DNA of 64,000 bases from Zingiber officinale (lineage: Eukaryota > Streptophyta > Magnoliopsida > Zingiberales > Zingiberaceae). The stretch spans positions 49,322,722-49,386,721 of the forward strand of contig NC_056000.1 in NCBI RefSeq assembly GCF_018446385.1. The letters are read 5' to 3'. Below are positions 49,453 through 61,006 of this stretch, one piece after another. Under the pieces are notes generated by a model. That model saw nothing but the letters and a program-made list of their open reading frames with translations, was not told where the DNA came from and ran no database searches. The position numbers were made by a program, and so were the translations under genes. The first letter of the stretch is position 1. Each line of letters begins with the position of its first letter.

Positions 49453-49726
49453 ATTCTCATAGAGATATAGCCACTCTTGTCGATACATTACAGTTGAATC
49501 TTACAACAAATTTTTTTGCATAATTAGCACTATACCAAAGTTCTGGAGATGTAGCGATCCTTGTCGAGACGGTATAGTCGGATTCTGTAACGCGTTTCTT
49601 TTGGGGAATAATTTAACATTAGTATAATAATTTAATAAATTCATTTATTGAATATTTATCATAATTTTAATATTGGTTGACAACCTAACGCAATCTTCTT
49701 ACTTTATCTGGGTTTAGGACAAATCA

Positions 49727-50740
49727 TGATTGCTTCGTCACGGGTGGAGTTATTAAAAATATTTATTTATTTTAATAAAGTAAATTTATATTTTGCTATT
49801 TTTTAAAAAAAATTATTTGTTTTTGCTATTTAATTGATATTATAATTTTTTTACTATTCTAATATATATTATTTAAATAAATAAATAAATAGTTAATTTA
49901 TATAATTATTATATAAAAAATAGTATGTTTATATTAATTTATATATTTATGATTGGTGTGTTGGAGAATTATAAATTTAATCTAAATAAAATGTTATAAG
50001 AGTCAATATTTCAGTCACTTTATTAAGGTAACTGTGAGATAAGATAATTAAATACAATTAAGGTTAAGTAAGAATTACTTTATAAAATTATTTAGATTTT
50101 TTTTTAAATTTTATAAGTGTCTTTTGATATTTTTAGGGAAGAAATGGAACACATCCTAATATAATAAGAAAACTTTCTAATTCATAAAGCCCTAAGTTTT
50201 ATTTCTTTCAGTGTTTTCCGCTCGATCCCCCTTCTTCCTCTTTCGATCCATCGCTGTCCAATCGTCGTGTCACCCCGACCGCGAGACATTGGCACCCTGC
50301 GCTGCCAGCCGTCGTCGTTAGCCACTGTCGTCGCCCTTCCTAATCCGCTCTCGACGCGAGTGGCCAGACGCGACCACCGCAGCCAGTCGTGGTCACCGTG
50401 ACCAACTCGCGGTTGCTCTTCACTACCTTGTACACGACACCACTCATCCGATTGTCTCTGAGGAAGATGACGCGAGATTGACGCCGATTGTATCACTGGA
50501 CGTAGCTGCCTCTATTCGCTGTATCGTCGTAAGGCTCTTTGAAGAAGAGAGAAGGGTAGAGGCGGAGGAAGAGATGGAGAGGAGGTGTTTGGTTTCTAGG
50601 ATTTCAGATGGGGAGTGGCATCGCCCTTCAAACTAGGTTTCCGATTTATGTTTTTTTTTTCTGTTGATTTGGATTTGTGTTTCAAGGGTGCATCTTATTG
50701 GGTTTTACATCGTCTGAGTGTTTATAATTGGATAAGAAAC
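49727..50740 (+). repeat. Segmental repeat copy 2 of the CX9C gene 5' region
   Basis: A diverged copy of 42870-44107 with several short deletions. It keeps the promoter/5' exon part but lacks all coding exons. At 50741-50760 it is followed by 20 bases identical to 43773-43792, a piece from within copy 1, and then unrelated sequence. Confidence 0.75.
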
Positions 50741-50760
50741 CTCTTCACTACCCCGCACAC

Positions 50761-53580
50761 TTCTTGCAAGAGGACTGCTAAAATGGCGGCTTCACTATTT
50801 ATTCTCATAATAAGAGGTTGCAAAAACATGGGTGTCGATTGCAGTCATTACTCTATCTTGAGCAATAATTTCGTAGGCGTCAGTCATAGCTTTTGCCCGC
50901 ACCTAATTGTGATTTTGCGGCTAGGAGGCTGCGACCAACGACCACTAACCACAGTTGGTTATCATGGTCATACTTGCGATGGTAAAAGGCGATGACACTC
51001 ACCCCTAGCGTAGTAGTGTTCCTGACAATCTATCCCAAGGTCAACACGAAGGAGATAAATCACATGTGGCTATTAGCCTTTGGAATAGTGACTAGCGCAT
51101 GAGAGAGACATTTACCTCAACTATGTCGAGATTCAAACCCCAAATCTTATGATGACAGTACTTTATATGCTAGCCACTAGATCATCCCGAGGGGACAATC
51201 ATGGTTGTACTTGTGCTAATTGGTAGGATGCACATAGAGCTCGCGGAGCTTATGACTCGACGCGATAAGTTGGTTTGAGTCAAAGTTTGAAGGTCCATTA
51301 GACTTTGAAAAATGATGGTTTGTAGCATTCAGAAGGATCATCCTAAAAGGAAAAGGAGCTGGTTTGCCAATTTTGGTGAGAGTTGCAAGAGGTCAATTTC
51401 GTTGGTAATAACAAAGGATAACGTGTGAATTTGCGAGTCTGGTGCATCTGAGACACCGAGGATCTAACAGAAGATAGATTCTGGGATAATGTAAAACTAA
51501 GACTAAAAATACAGCAAGTATGATATGACTCATACGAGAATTTAGTCGAACAAAATTGAAATCAAGTCGATTAATATTTGTCATAGTTGACTAGAATTTG
51601 AATAATTAAATCATCGTTGAGTCGACTAACGTTAAAAGTCATTAATGAAAAGACTTATCGTCTTAACCATTTTCTCTTGTTAACAAATAGATTTAAGTTT
51701 TGACTTAAATTTTGATGTAGTATTAAAAAAAAAGATGAAAAAAAAAAATCAAAAGAGCCCTCACTTGTTTGAATAATCAAATGAGCGTTCTATTTTAATT
51801 TTTTTTTAAATCAAAGAGCGCCTCAATCCTATATGAAATGGCACAAATACTTTTAGTAAGGTTCCCATTATTATCTCGCCCATATTTCCTATTTAAATCT
51901 TGAACGATCGGGTGCATTGTAATAACTACAATTTCATACTGCTATAAGCTATAGCAGTTACAACTACAATAATTGAAGTTAATAGTTATAGCAATTACAA
52001 TTTTATAGTATTATAAGATGGAAAATAATCTTAATAAAGAGGATTAAAATTTTTCGGAGCTTCCGAAAAGACTTCAAACGATATTTTTTGAGCCGAAGAT
52101 TGAGCCATTACGAATTACATATAGTAACAAATCTAAATCTTTAAACGAGCTTCTATTTAATATATTATGTGTTCCCTAGTTCAACCCGAGTTAAATTATG
52201 ATTTCTCAAAACTTATCTAATATTTATATTGTAATAATTATGATTTCATAATTGTTATAATACACCTTCAGTTCAGAATTTAAAAAAGAAGTATAAACTA
52301 GAGATAATAATGAGAATAATAGTGGAGGGTAATTCAATAATTATACTTAACAGGTAAGATGTAGTCCTATTTTAATAGAAAAATCAAGGTGGGATATCAT
52401 TTTAATGATTCAAAAAATAAGGGCCACTTTTGATTTTGTATGACAATAGTTCTATTGTATATTATAGTAGTTATGATAATAATTGTTGAGGAATAATTTG
52501 TTGTCCTACTTATAATACACATAATGTACACACCTATTATTTTTTTGAACTTTTTAAATCCTAAATACTATACCATAAAGCATAAATCTTAAACTCTAAA
52601 TCCATCTGAATCATGAATCATGAATCTTAAATCTTAAGCTTTAAAAACATGAGATCACCTTTCAAAGTCTTGTTATCGCAACTTTAATATAAAAAGTTTT
52701 TGACATAAAAAATAAATAATAAATTTTAATAGTCAAAATCTGACCATTTATAAAATGAGTATAAAGTGTTTCATTTAATGCATATCAGGTTAAAAAAAAT
52801 AATTATAAAGTGTTCATTCTAACAAGCTGAATTCTTCTCATTTAGCGTGGTCTAAAAATAAAATAGAATGATCTTTTAATATGTTTTTTTTAAAATAAAA
52901 AGGCCCTTTAATTTCTTAGCCAAACTATTTCTATTAAGCAAAGTCAATACAAATGACAAATTACTACTTTTGCCGTTGCCGACAGTATGAAAAGTCAAAT
53001 AAAAATCAGCGTTGTCATTTTTTCGGATCTTGCATTTGCGGTCAAAACAGCAGCAAGCAGCCGACACTCCACTGCACTGGACTGGAATGAAAAGCAGCAG
53101 CCTTGTCGTTTTCTTTGACTTTACGAGAAAAAATCGAGTCGAGAAAATTTAAAGTGGAAAATATTGAAATGGGGCTTTATTAATCAAGAAATTTCAATTA
53201 CAACCGCTTATTAGAAAATATTCAACTCAAATTTTCTTACAATTTGTCGTATCCAAATATTCTATGCAATAATTAATTGCTTTACAAGTTATAAGTATTT
53301 TCTTTAATCAGAATTACATATTAATTTAGTGAATATATATTTTTTTTACCTTAAAAGAGGATATTATTTAGTTTTTGTTTATTTCAATTCATTAAGTTAT
53401 TTTTACTAATTTATTTGGGAAAAATAATTAATGATAGATGACCAATAAATTTATGGTGTGTTTAATTGGAGGTTATGTTAGTATTAACTTTAGTACCAAT
53501 TATGAGATGATTATAAATTGTTTCTTTTGTATCATATTTCATTATTAATAAAAGGTAAAGTTGATTATTATATTTCTTTC
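50761..53580. other. Spacer with no gene recognised
   Basis: Mixed then AT-rich DNA. The frame at 50615-50995 starts in the duplicated block and has no domain. The stretch 51080-51195 resembles a dispersed plant repeat but shows no tRNA or SINE boxes. Nothing else could be supported. Confidence 0.4.
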
Positions 53581-53745
53581 AATTCAGTGTCGAATAAATA
53601 AGTATAATAATGTCCTAGAGTAGGAGATTCTAATCTACAACAAATCAATTGGTTGAATTGATAGTGAGATATTGTAGATATTCATAGAACATTACTCTTA
53701 ACTATTCCTAGTCAAGCATTAATATACAAGGACAATATTAATACG
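53581..53745. other. Left part of an outer repeat split by the gag-only element
   Basis: This sequence probably continues at 61002, because the LTR element lies between a slightly diverged 5 bp duplication at these borders. It has no coding content. Confidence 0.4.
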
Positions 53746-54247
53746 TGTTGGGACCGAAATGTAGTTAGAGGGAGGGGGGGGTGAATAGCTCGTCGCGATC
53801 GTCGTGCTCATCATTGCTAGCTTCTTGGGATGATGTGCAGCGGAAATGCAAGAAACACAAACAACAACGCTAACTCTAGGGATTTACTTGGTATCCACCT
53901 CAAGAAGAGGTGACTAGTCCAAGGATCCACACACTCACGCATCTTCCACTATAAAAACACTCCTTTTCGGTAACTACCGAAGGCGGAGAAGCCTTACAAC
54001 CTCACAATACAACAATGAGAAAGAAAAAATCAAAATACAAATGAATCTTATAAGATTACAATGAAAACCCTAACTTCTTCTTCTTCTTGTTGCAACTCGC
54101 CTCTTGCCTTTGATGAGCTTCCAAGAACCTTCAAGAACTGGCGGTGAGGAAGAAAAGATCGCTGTGGAGAGCTGCTGTGATCGCCCGTGGAGAAGAAGTC
54201 CGAAGAAAAACGCTCGCCAACGGCTTTATCTGCGCCAACGGTCAAAT

Positions 54248-54575
54248 CCCAATCGATTGGATTGCTCCCAATTGATTGGGGAGGCTTTAGATCAATTGGT
54301 CGATCGATCTAGAGTGCCTCTGTGCTCTCGGGAATTGCCTGGATCGATCGACCGATCGATCCAGGGCTTATCGCGCGAAATCGCAGCTCCCAATCGATCA
54401 GCCGATCGATTGGAGGCTCCCAATCAATCGACCGATCGATTGGGAGACGTTCTGTGCGAACGGTGATTTCCCCCAATCGATCCACTGATCGATTGGGAGG
54501 ATTTCATTCCGCGAGACTCACCCAATTGATCAACCGATCGATTGGGCATGAGCCAATCGATCGGTTGATCGATCC
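54248..54575. repeat. Hairpin cluster 1 (ATCGATC stems), 3' LTR
   Basis: Successive inverted repeats: 54338-54365 (13 bp arms, loop ac, perfect), 54390-54413 (10 bp, loop agcc, perfect), 54418-54444 (13 bp, one mismatch), 54472-54497 (11 bp, loop cact, perfect), 54521-54546 (11 bp, one mismatch), and weaker ones at 54248-54280, 54288-54312 and 54552-54576. Confidence 0.9.
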
Positions 54576-54829
54576 ATCCCATGTGAGATTTGCTAAATCA
54601 AGTCCAAACGTCCCTTAAGCCAACATACGGTCAACCATGACCTGTTGGTACATCATGCCTAGCATCCGGCCACCCTTGACCTGCTAGGACTCTCTCACCA
54701 AGTGTTCGGTCAATCCCTTTGACCAACTTGTACTTTCTCCTCGTGCCAAGTGTCTGATCAACCTTGCCCCACTTGGACTTACCAATACCAGGTGTCTGAT
54801 CAAACTTGATCCACCTGTATTTTCCTATG

Positions 54830-55110
54830 CCTAGCTTCACTCATTAGGACTTTCTATCTGCCTGACTTCACTCACCAGGACTTTCACCTAGCTTCACTCA
54901 CTAGGATTTCTCAACTGCCTGGCTTCACTCACTAGGATTTCTCAACTGCCTGGCTTCACTCACTAGGACTTTCACCTAGCTTCACTTACTATGATTTTCA
55001 CCTAGCTTTACTCACTAGGATTTCCCAACTGCCTGGCTTCACTCACCAGGACTTTCACCTAGCTTCACTTATTAGGATTTTCCTGACTGCCTGGCTTCAC
55101 TCACTAGGAC
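54830..55110. repeat. Tandem array of short cctagcttcactcactagg modules, 3' LTR
   Basis: Ten modules of 19 bp, separated by about 6-14 bp spacers such as actttca and atttctcaactg. Most have ends that can pair (cctag with ctagg, cctgg with ccagg) around a cttcactca loop. It is preceded by related longer inverted modules (ccaggtg...cacctg) back to about 54655. Confidence 0.85.
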
Positions 55111-55269
55111 TTTCACAATCTCCTCATATGAACAATTGCACCTGCAATCTTCATGTGTCGTATCCATGTATTGTTAAATATCGAAACTCAAACATCAAGA
55201 CTCGAACTTGAACCAATTCAAGCTCAGTTAACCAGGTAAACCTTGACCTAGAGAATGTTGCACCAACAA

Positions 55270-55282
55270 TCTCCCTTTTTTA
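55270..55282 (-). other. Polypurine tract of the gag-only element
   Basis: On the minus strand aaaaaagggagat directly precedes the 3' LTR start tgttggtg, the expected plus-strand priming site. Confidence 0.75.
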
Positions 55283-55520
55283 TGTTTGACAATACCTCCT
55301 TTAAGTTAGGCTAATCTCATAGCCTCAACCTTCTTCATGCCAATATGAATGAGGGTTCCCTTCATTCTCCTCCTTTTCTAGAGGACAAACTCCCTCTTAG
55401 GTAATGAAGGCCTAACTTAAACCCTACATTCTCCCCCTATTGACACACATCAAAAACTCTCCCCCTGAAAAGTTACCCAACGTTGTTCATAACTTCACTC
55501 GTTGTTCACAACATAATAAC

Positions 55521-55745
55521 GAAGGTCCCATACCCTTCATTATTCTTAACGCTCAACCTTGAGTATATACCACCTGGTATATTCATACATGATTCAAATG
55601 AAGGTCCCATATCCTTTATTATTCTTAACGCTCAACCTTGAGCATATACCACCTGGTATATTCATACACGATTCAAATGAAGGTCTCATACCCTTTACTT
55701 CTATCAAATGCTCATCCGTGATCATATACCACGTGAACAATGAAG
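55521..55745. repeat. 79 bp tandem repeat in the element interior
   Basis: Units at 55521-55599 and 55600-55678, then a diverged third. Each contains two small palindromes, ctcaaccttgag and atataccacctggtatat. Confidence 0.85.
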
Positions 55746-56184
55746 ATATCCACTCTCCATTGTAGGCAAACGCCCAACCTTGAGCATTTACGCTAAGGAA
55801 GGTTAACCACCTCCCAAGGTGAATGAAAAATAGATTTTCATGTCCTTAAAGAGTAACTCCTCTAAAGACATGCACGTAACTTCTGTCATTGAACCAACAA
55901 TGACTTGGAATCCCTAAACCTTTAGGAAATCCAAATTTAGAAGTTTGAGGTTCAAAAATTCAATATTGAAACCAAACCTCAACCTAAACCTCTACTTAGT
56001 CTTCCTTGACCAATCCATCCTTGTTTTCATCATGAAAACTCCCCCTAAATGTATACAAATGTGTTTTGAGGGGTTAGGAATGGTTTTATAGACTAAAAAT
56101 GGTTTAGAATGTTGAACATAAGCTTTCCCAGCCAAAATCAGCACCTCAATCAATTGGAGTTGGGTCCCAATCGATTGAACCCTG

Positions 56185-56325
56185 CTGAATCGATCCACTG
56201 ATCGATTCAGACTGCGTGGATCGATTGGTGGATCGATCCAGCGAGCTTCTACTCGCGAGAAATGCCTTCTCAATCGATCGTCCGATCGATTGAGACCCTT
56301 CAATCGATCGGGTGATCGATTGAAG
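56185..56325. repeat. Hairpin cluster 2 in the element interior
   Basis: Three perfect hairpins with four-base loops: 56185-56210 (arm ctgaatcgatc, loop cact), 56269-56294 (arm ctcaatcgatc, loop gtcc) and 56298-56325 (arm cttcaatcgatc, loop gggt). A weaker one lies at 56216-56242. Confidence 0.95.
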
Positions 56326-57304
56326 GTCTGAAGTTGCTGAAATTTTATTTCAGTCAACTTCAGAAATCCCTAGAAAATTTTATAAAATTCAAAAAATTAT
56401 GAAAATTTATGTAGACACTACTCAGGGTATATATTATCAAGGAAAAATAGTTTTCTATGAAAATACTTTCTATTTTCTAAGATTGACACAAACTTGAAAA
56501 CTCGTAAAAACTTTAGTGTTTTCTTCTAGTTTGTGTCTAACTTTTTAATGATGATTACTATCAAAAGATAGTTTTCATCAAATTTTTCTAAAAGTATTTT
56601 AAAATCATTTTCAAAACTAATATCCAACCATGTTCTTTGGGCTCAATGTACATGGCTTGTACACTAGCTTTCCCAATGATTGGAAAACACATAACTATAT
56701 GTTTTTGATGAACTTAAAACTAAAAAAAAACACTAAATCAACATCGTGAGTTTTGTTCATCATCCTAACATTTCACTTGCATCTAATGTGTACAAAAATA
56801 CATACAAGTCACATTATAGTTTTTTAGTGAGGTGTAAACTTTGGTTTTGCCCTATCTAGGGATCATACATATTTATCTAGGCATTTTGAGGTTAGGAACA
56901 TCCACCAAGGATGTTACTTGTTAATGAATGTCATTTGTCCTTAGTTTGCAAGGAATTAAAATAATGCATGATGCGTTATGGCATACATAAAAAAGAAATA
57001 ATTTTCAAAAGAAAATTTCCTATAACTACATGATATATGTATGACATGATATGATATTTTTATGTTTTTCATAATAAGGCATGAGTGCAAGAGTAAATAT
57101 GATGTCATGACATATGATGGGCAAACAATGCATCGAAAATTAGCATAAATAAAATACTTAGAATAACTATCTAAGTATCCTTAAACCTTAGCTAACTTAA
57201 AGTTTAAACCTAGATTGCCCAATATTTCCTAAGAAAATGCCAAAACCCAATTTTGACATTTCCTTTGCTTTTCCTACATTGTGCCAATTTAAATTAAGCA
57301 TATT

Positions 57305-57406
57305 CCTCAAATTTTGGCACAAAATACTCTTTTAAAGAGTAACAAATTTAAGTTTCCTCAAATTTTGGCACAAAATACTCTTTTAAAGAGTAACAAATTT
57401 AAGTTA
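57305..57406. repeat. 51 bp tandem duplication
   Basis: Two nearly identical copies (57305-57355 and 57356-57406), each starting cctcaaattttggcac. A small palindrome, ctcttttaaagag, sits in each. Confidence 0.9.
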
Positions 57407-57664
57407 AAGCTTAAATTGCCTCTAATTCCCTAAGAATATACCACAATCCCAACTTGGTAGTTCTTATAATTTTCCCTAATGTACCAATTTAATTTTAAAA
57501 ATAAATTTCTCACATTATGGCACATCTTACTCTTTCCAAGAGTAAGTCATAATCCTTTTCATTTTCAAAGGTTAATAATAATCTTGAAAATACTCTCCGA
57601 GTGTCAACTTCACCAAAGTTGGGTTAACTACCATTCTAATCGGAGTTGACACTCTCTATCCCAT

Positions 57665-59410
57665 CTAAGGGGTAGAGAAAATGCTCATAGGAACACAAAA
57701 CCTATTGGAGCTCCTTGGATGCTCTAGGTACTCACTAGGGATAACTTCTCTAGATACCTTCCTAGTGACCTTGTTAGGCTTCTTAGAAGCCTTAGTCACA
57801 TTTCCTAGGTCAACTCTAGGGATTTTTTCCCTTGTGACCTTCTTAGTGATTTTCTTAGACTTCTTAGAAGTCTTAGTCACGTTTGTTGTTGTAAAAATAC
57901 TTCTAGGGATAACTTCTCTTGTATTTTTGACTTCACCACTAGGCCTAGGGTTAGTTCCATCGCTATATGGAACCTTATGGTACGAAATTGCATCCTTCTT
58001 AGCCTTAGGTTTGTATCCCAAACCTTTACGACCATAGGATGACCCTTGTTTCTCTAAACCTAGGTTTTGACTCTTGAACCCTTGTGTATCATTTGTGATT
58101 TTTCTAAGAGTCCTCCCCAATTTATCAAGTCTTGACCTTAAGACTTGATTTTCTCTCCATAACTCCTCAATCTTAGATTTTTCATCTGCACTTTGATTTT
58201 TCTTTTTCTTAGGCAAATGGCTAGAATCCTTAGAGTTATTACCTAAATTATTTTCTATCTTTCTAACCTTAGGTTTGGTAGTTTTAGCATCAAGAGCCAT
58301 ATGTTTTTCTTTAATGCTATCATGTTTCCTATTTTTATGGTAAATAACATTAAAATGATAAAAGTTGGAATTAGCATGCTTTTTACCATTATTTAAAGGG
58401 ATAGGCTTAATAAATGATACCTTTCGTTTTACCTTGGAGGCTCCTCCTTTACTCATGCTTCCTCCCTTAAGCTTGACCGCCTTCTTCCCCTTAGGACATT
58501 GACTTCTATAATGTCCTTTTTGATTGCAAGAAAAGCACACAATGTGCCCCTTGCTCTTCTTTGTTCCGGGAGCGGTCTCCTTGGGCTTCTCCTTGCCCTT
58601 TGGTGTCATTTGACCATTTTCCTTGGCCAATTTAGGGCACTTGCTTTTGTAGTGCCCATGTCCCCTACATTCAAAACATATGATATGATCTTTATTTTTA
58701 ATTGAAATACTTATACCTTCACATGTAGGGATGACACTTGCTCCTACTTTTGATGTTTCTTGATTTTTGGAGGATGCATTGTCTTCTTCTCCATTTGATC
58801 CGGATGTAGAAACTTCTCCTTCTTCTTGATCCGATGTCAACAAAGGTCGCTCCCCCTCAATCCTAGAGGTGGAGGCTTCTTCATCTTCCTCTTGTACATG
58901 AAACAAAGAGTATGCTCCCTCTTTGCCCTTTTCATTGTATTCCTTTGAAGATGAAGCTTCTTGGACCTCTTCTTCGGATGTTGAACATCTCTCAACTTCG
59001 GAATCCTCTTCCTTTTGATCTTACTCCAATGAGTCACCCTCTTTGGACTTTTCTTGATCTTGTACAGTGGAGGGGATCTCATGAATCGTTGTCAATTTGC
59101 TCCAAAGCTCCTTGGCATCCTTGAATTCTCCAACTTGCTCCAAAATGTGGCTAGGCAATAGATTGACCAAAAGCTTGGTCACTTTATCATTTGCCTCGCT
59201 CCTTTGAATTTGTTCTTGGCTCTACTTGCTCCTCTTGAGAATTTTGCCCTTTGAACTTGTTGGAGCTTCGAAGCCTTCCATTAGAGCAAACCATTGCTCT
59301 ATCTCCACCATCAAAAAATTTTTGATCCTTGACTTCCAAAGATCGAAGCTCATCATTGTGAATGGTGGAGGCACCCTTGTATCGAATCCAAGTCCATCTT
59401 GGAATTCCAT
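57665..59410 (-). pseudogene. gag of the gag-only element, two nonsense codons
   Basis: One continuous frame of 582 codons apart from a TAG at 59222-59224 and a TAA at 59021-59023. The start MEFQDGLGFDTRVPPPF and the following LWKSRIKNFLMVEIEQWFA belong to the Copia-type gag (UBN2-like) N-terminus. Two zinc knuckles follow: CFECRGHGHYKSKC and CFSCNQKGHYRSQC (both CX2CX4HX4C). After these comes a long Lys/Ser-rich tail with a short coiled coil (IEELWRENQVLRSRLDKL). It would package RNA in virus-like particles. Only two point stops suggest recent loss. Confidence 0.85.
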
Positions 59411-59519
59411 TTGAAGTTGAGCTTCTTGAATGAAGTCTTCGACTTGTAGAATTGCTCTAACTTCTTCACCCTCTAGTTTTTTGACCCTTCCGGTGATGAT
59501 TCCGGTGAAGAGCAACCTT

Positions 59520-59531
59520 GCTCTGATACCA
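59520..59531 (-). other. Primer-binding site of the gag-only element
   Basis: On the minus strand tggtatcagagc, exact for the initiator-Met tRNA, two bases from the 5' LTR end. It fixes the orientation of the element. Confidence 0.92.
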
Positions 59532-60042
59532 CTTGTTGGGACCGAAATGTAGCTAGAGGGGGGGGGGGTGAATAGCTCGTCGTGATCGTCGTGCTCGTCG
59601 TTACTAGCTTCTTGGGATGATGTGCAGTGGAAATACAAGAAACAAAAAAAACAACGCTAACTCTAGGATTTACTTGGTATCCACCTTAAGAAGAGGTGAC
59701 TAGTCCAAGGATCCACACACTCACGCACCCTCCACTATAAAAACACTCCTTCTCGGTAACTACCGAAGGCGGAGAAGCCTTACAACCTCACAATACAACA
59801 ATGAGAAAGAAAGAAGTAAAATACAAATGAATCTTACAAGATTATAATGAAAACCCTAGCTTTTTCTTCTTCTTGTTGAAACTCGCCTCTTGACTTGGAT
59901 GAGCCTCCAAGAACCTTCGAGAACTGGCGGTGAGGAAGAAAAGATCGCAATGGAGAGCTGCTGTGATCACCTGTGGAGAAGAATTGAAGAACTCCTCAGA
60001 AAAACGCTCGCCAACGGCTTTATCTGCACAAACGGTCGAATC

Positions 60043-60340
60043 CCAATCGATTGGATTGCTCCCAATCGATTGGGGAGGCTTTGGATCAATTGACCGATCG
60101 ATCTAGAGTGCCTCTGTGCTCTCGGAAATTACCTGGATTGATCGGCCGATAGATCCAGGGCTTATCGCGCGAAATCGCAGCACCTAATCGATCGACCAAT
60201 CGATTGGGAGACGTTCTGTGCGAACGACGATTTCCCCCAATCGATCCACTGATCGATTGGGAGGATTTCCTTCCGCGAGACTCACCCAATCGATCAACCG
60301 ATCGATTGGGCATGAGCCAATCGATCGGTTGATCGATCCA
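60043..60340. repeat. Hairpin cluster 1 in the 5' LTR
   Basis: Homologous to 54248-54575. Perfect pairs include cccaatcgatc/gatcgattggg (loop cact) at about 60237-60262 and a cccaatcgatc-type pair at about 60285-60310. The hairpin matching 54338-54365 is decayed here, and 54390-54444 (two hairpins) is represented by one at about 60184-60210. Confidence 0.85.
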
Positions 60341-60593
60341 GCCCATGTGAGACTTGCCAAATCAAGTCCAAACGTCCCTTAAACCAACATACGATTAATC
60401 ATGACCTGTTGGTACATCATGTCTAGCATCCGACCACCCTTGACCTATTAGGACTCTCTCACCAAGTGTCCGGTCAATCCCTTTGACCAACTTGGACTTT
60501 CTCCTCGTGCCAAGTGTCCGGTCAACCTTGACCCACTTGGACTTACCAATACAAGGTGTCTGATCAAACTTGATCCACCTGGATTTTCTTATG

Positions 60594-60845
60594 CCTAGCT
60601 TCACTCACTAGGACTTTCCATCTGTCTAGCTTCACTCACCAGGACTTTCACCTAGCTTCACTCACTAGGATTTCTCAACTGTCTGGCTTCACTCACCAGG
60701 ACTTTCACCTAGCTTCACTTACTAGGATTTTCACCTAGCTTCACTCACTAGGATTTCCCAACTGCCTGGCTTCACTCACCAGGACTTTCACCAAACTTCA
60801 CTTACTAGGATTTTCTTGACTGTCTGGCTTCACTCACCAGGACTT
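60594..60845. repeat. Tandem short-hairpin modules in the 5' LTR
   Basis: Nine 19 bp modules. Modules with ctag on the left mostly end ctag, and those with ctgg on the left end ccag, so ends stay complementary. Confidence 0.85.
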
Positions 60846-61006
60846 TCACAATCTCCCCATATGAACAATTGCACCTGTAATCTTCATGTGTCGTCTCCAT
60901 GTATTGTCAAACATCGAAACCCAAACATCAAGACTCGAACTTGAACCAATTCAAGCTCAGTCAACCAGGTCAACCTTGACCTAGAGAATGTTGCACCGAC
61001 AATATG

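Larger units (their letters stand above)
53746..55268 (-). repeat. 3' LTR of the gag-only element
   Basis: On the minus strand it starts tgttggtgcaac and ends ggtcccaaca. It contains the hairpin clusters at 54248-54575 and 54830-55110. Confidence 0.9.
55746..57664 (-). other. Non-coding interior of the gag-only element
   Basis: This is where pol would lie in an autonomous element, but no integrase or reverse transcriptase motif is visible on either strand. It contains a hairpin cluster (56185-56325) and a 51 bp direct duplication (57305-57406). Confidence 0.6.
53746..61001 (-). mobile_element. Non-autonomous LTR retrotransposon with gag only
   Basis: Two LTRs (53746-55268, 1523 bp; 59534-61001, 1468 bp) both run tgttgggaccgaaatgta... 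to ...ttgcacc(a/g)aca on the plus strand. The element reads on the minus strand: primer-binding site at 59531-59520, gag at 59410-57665, and a polypurine tract beside the left LTR (complement of 55270-55282). Flanking 5-mers atacg and atatg are a target duplication with one change. The 4265 bp interior has no protease, integrase or reverse transcriptase that I can see. This matches the TR-GAG class of gag-only elements, which depend on a partner for pol. Confidence 0.85.
59534..61001 (-). repeat. 5' LTR of the gag-only element
   Basis: Counterpart of 53746-55268 and 55 bp shorter; part of the difference is one missing hairpin. It holds a hairpin cluster at 60043-60340 and nine short modules at 60594-60845. 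Confidence 0.9.

Noticed and set aside
42870-50740. The flanking duplicates as LTRs of a retroelement around the CX9C gene
   Set aside because: No TG/CA ends, primer site or polypurine tract, and the enclosed gene has ordinary introns; segmental duplication fits better.
51080-51195. tRNA-like or SINE sequence
   Set aside because: No cloverleaf, A/B boxes or tail could be aligned with confidence.
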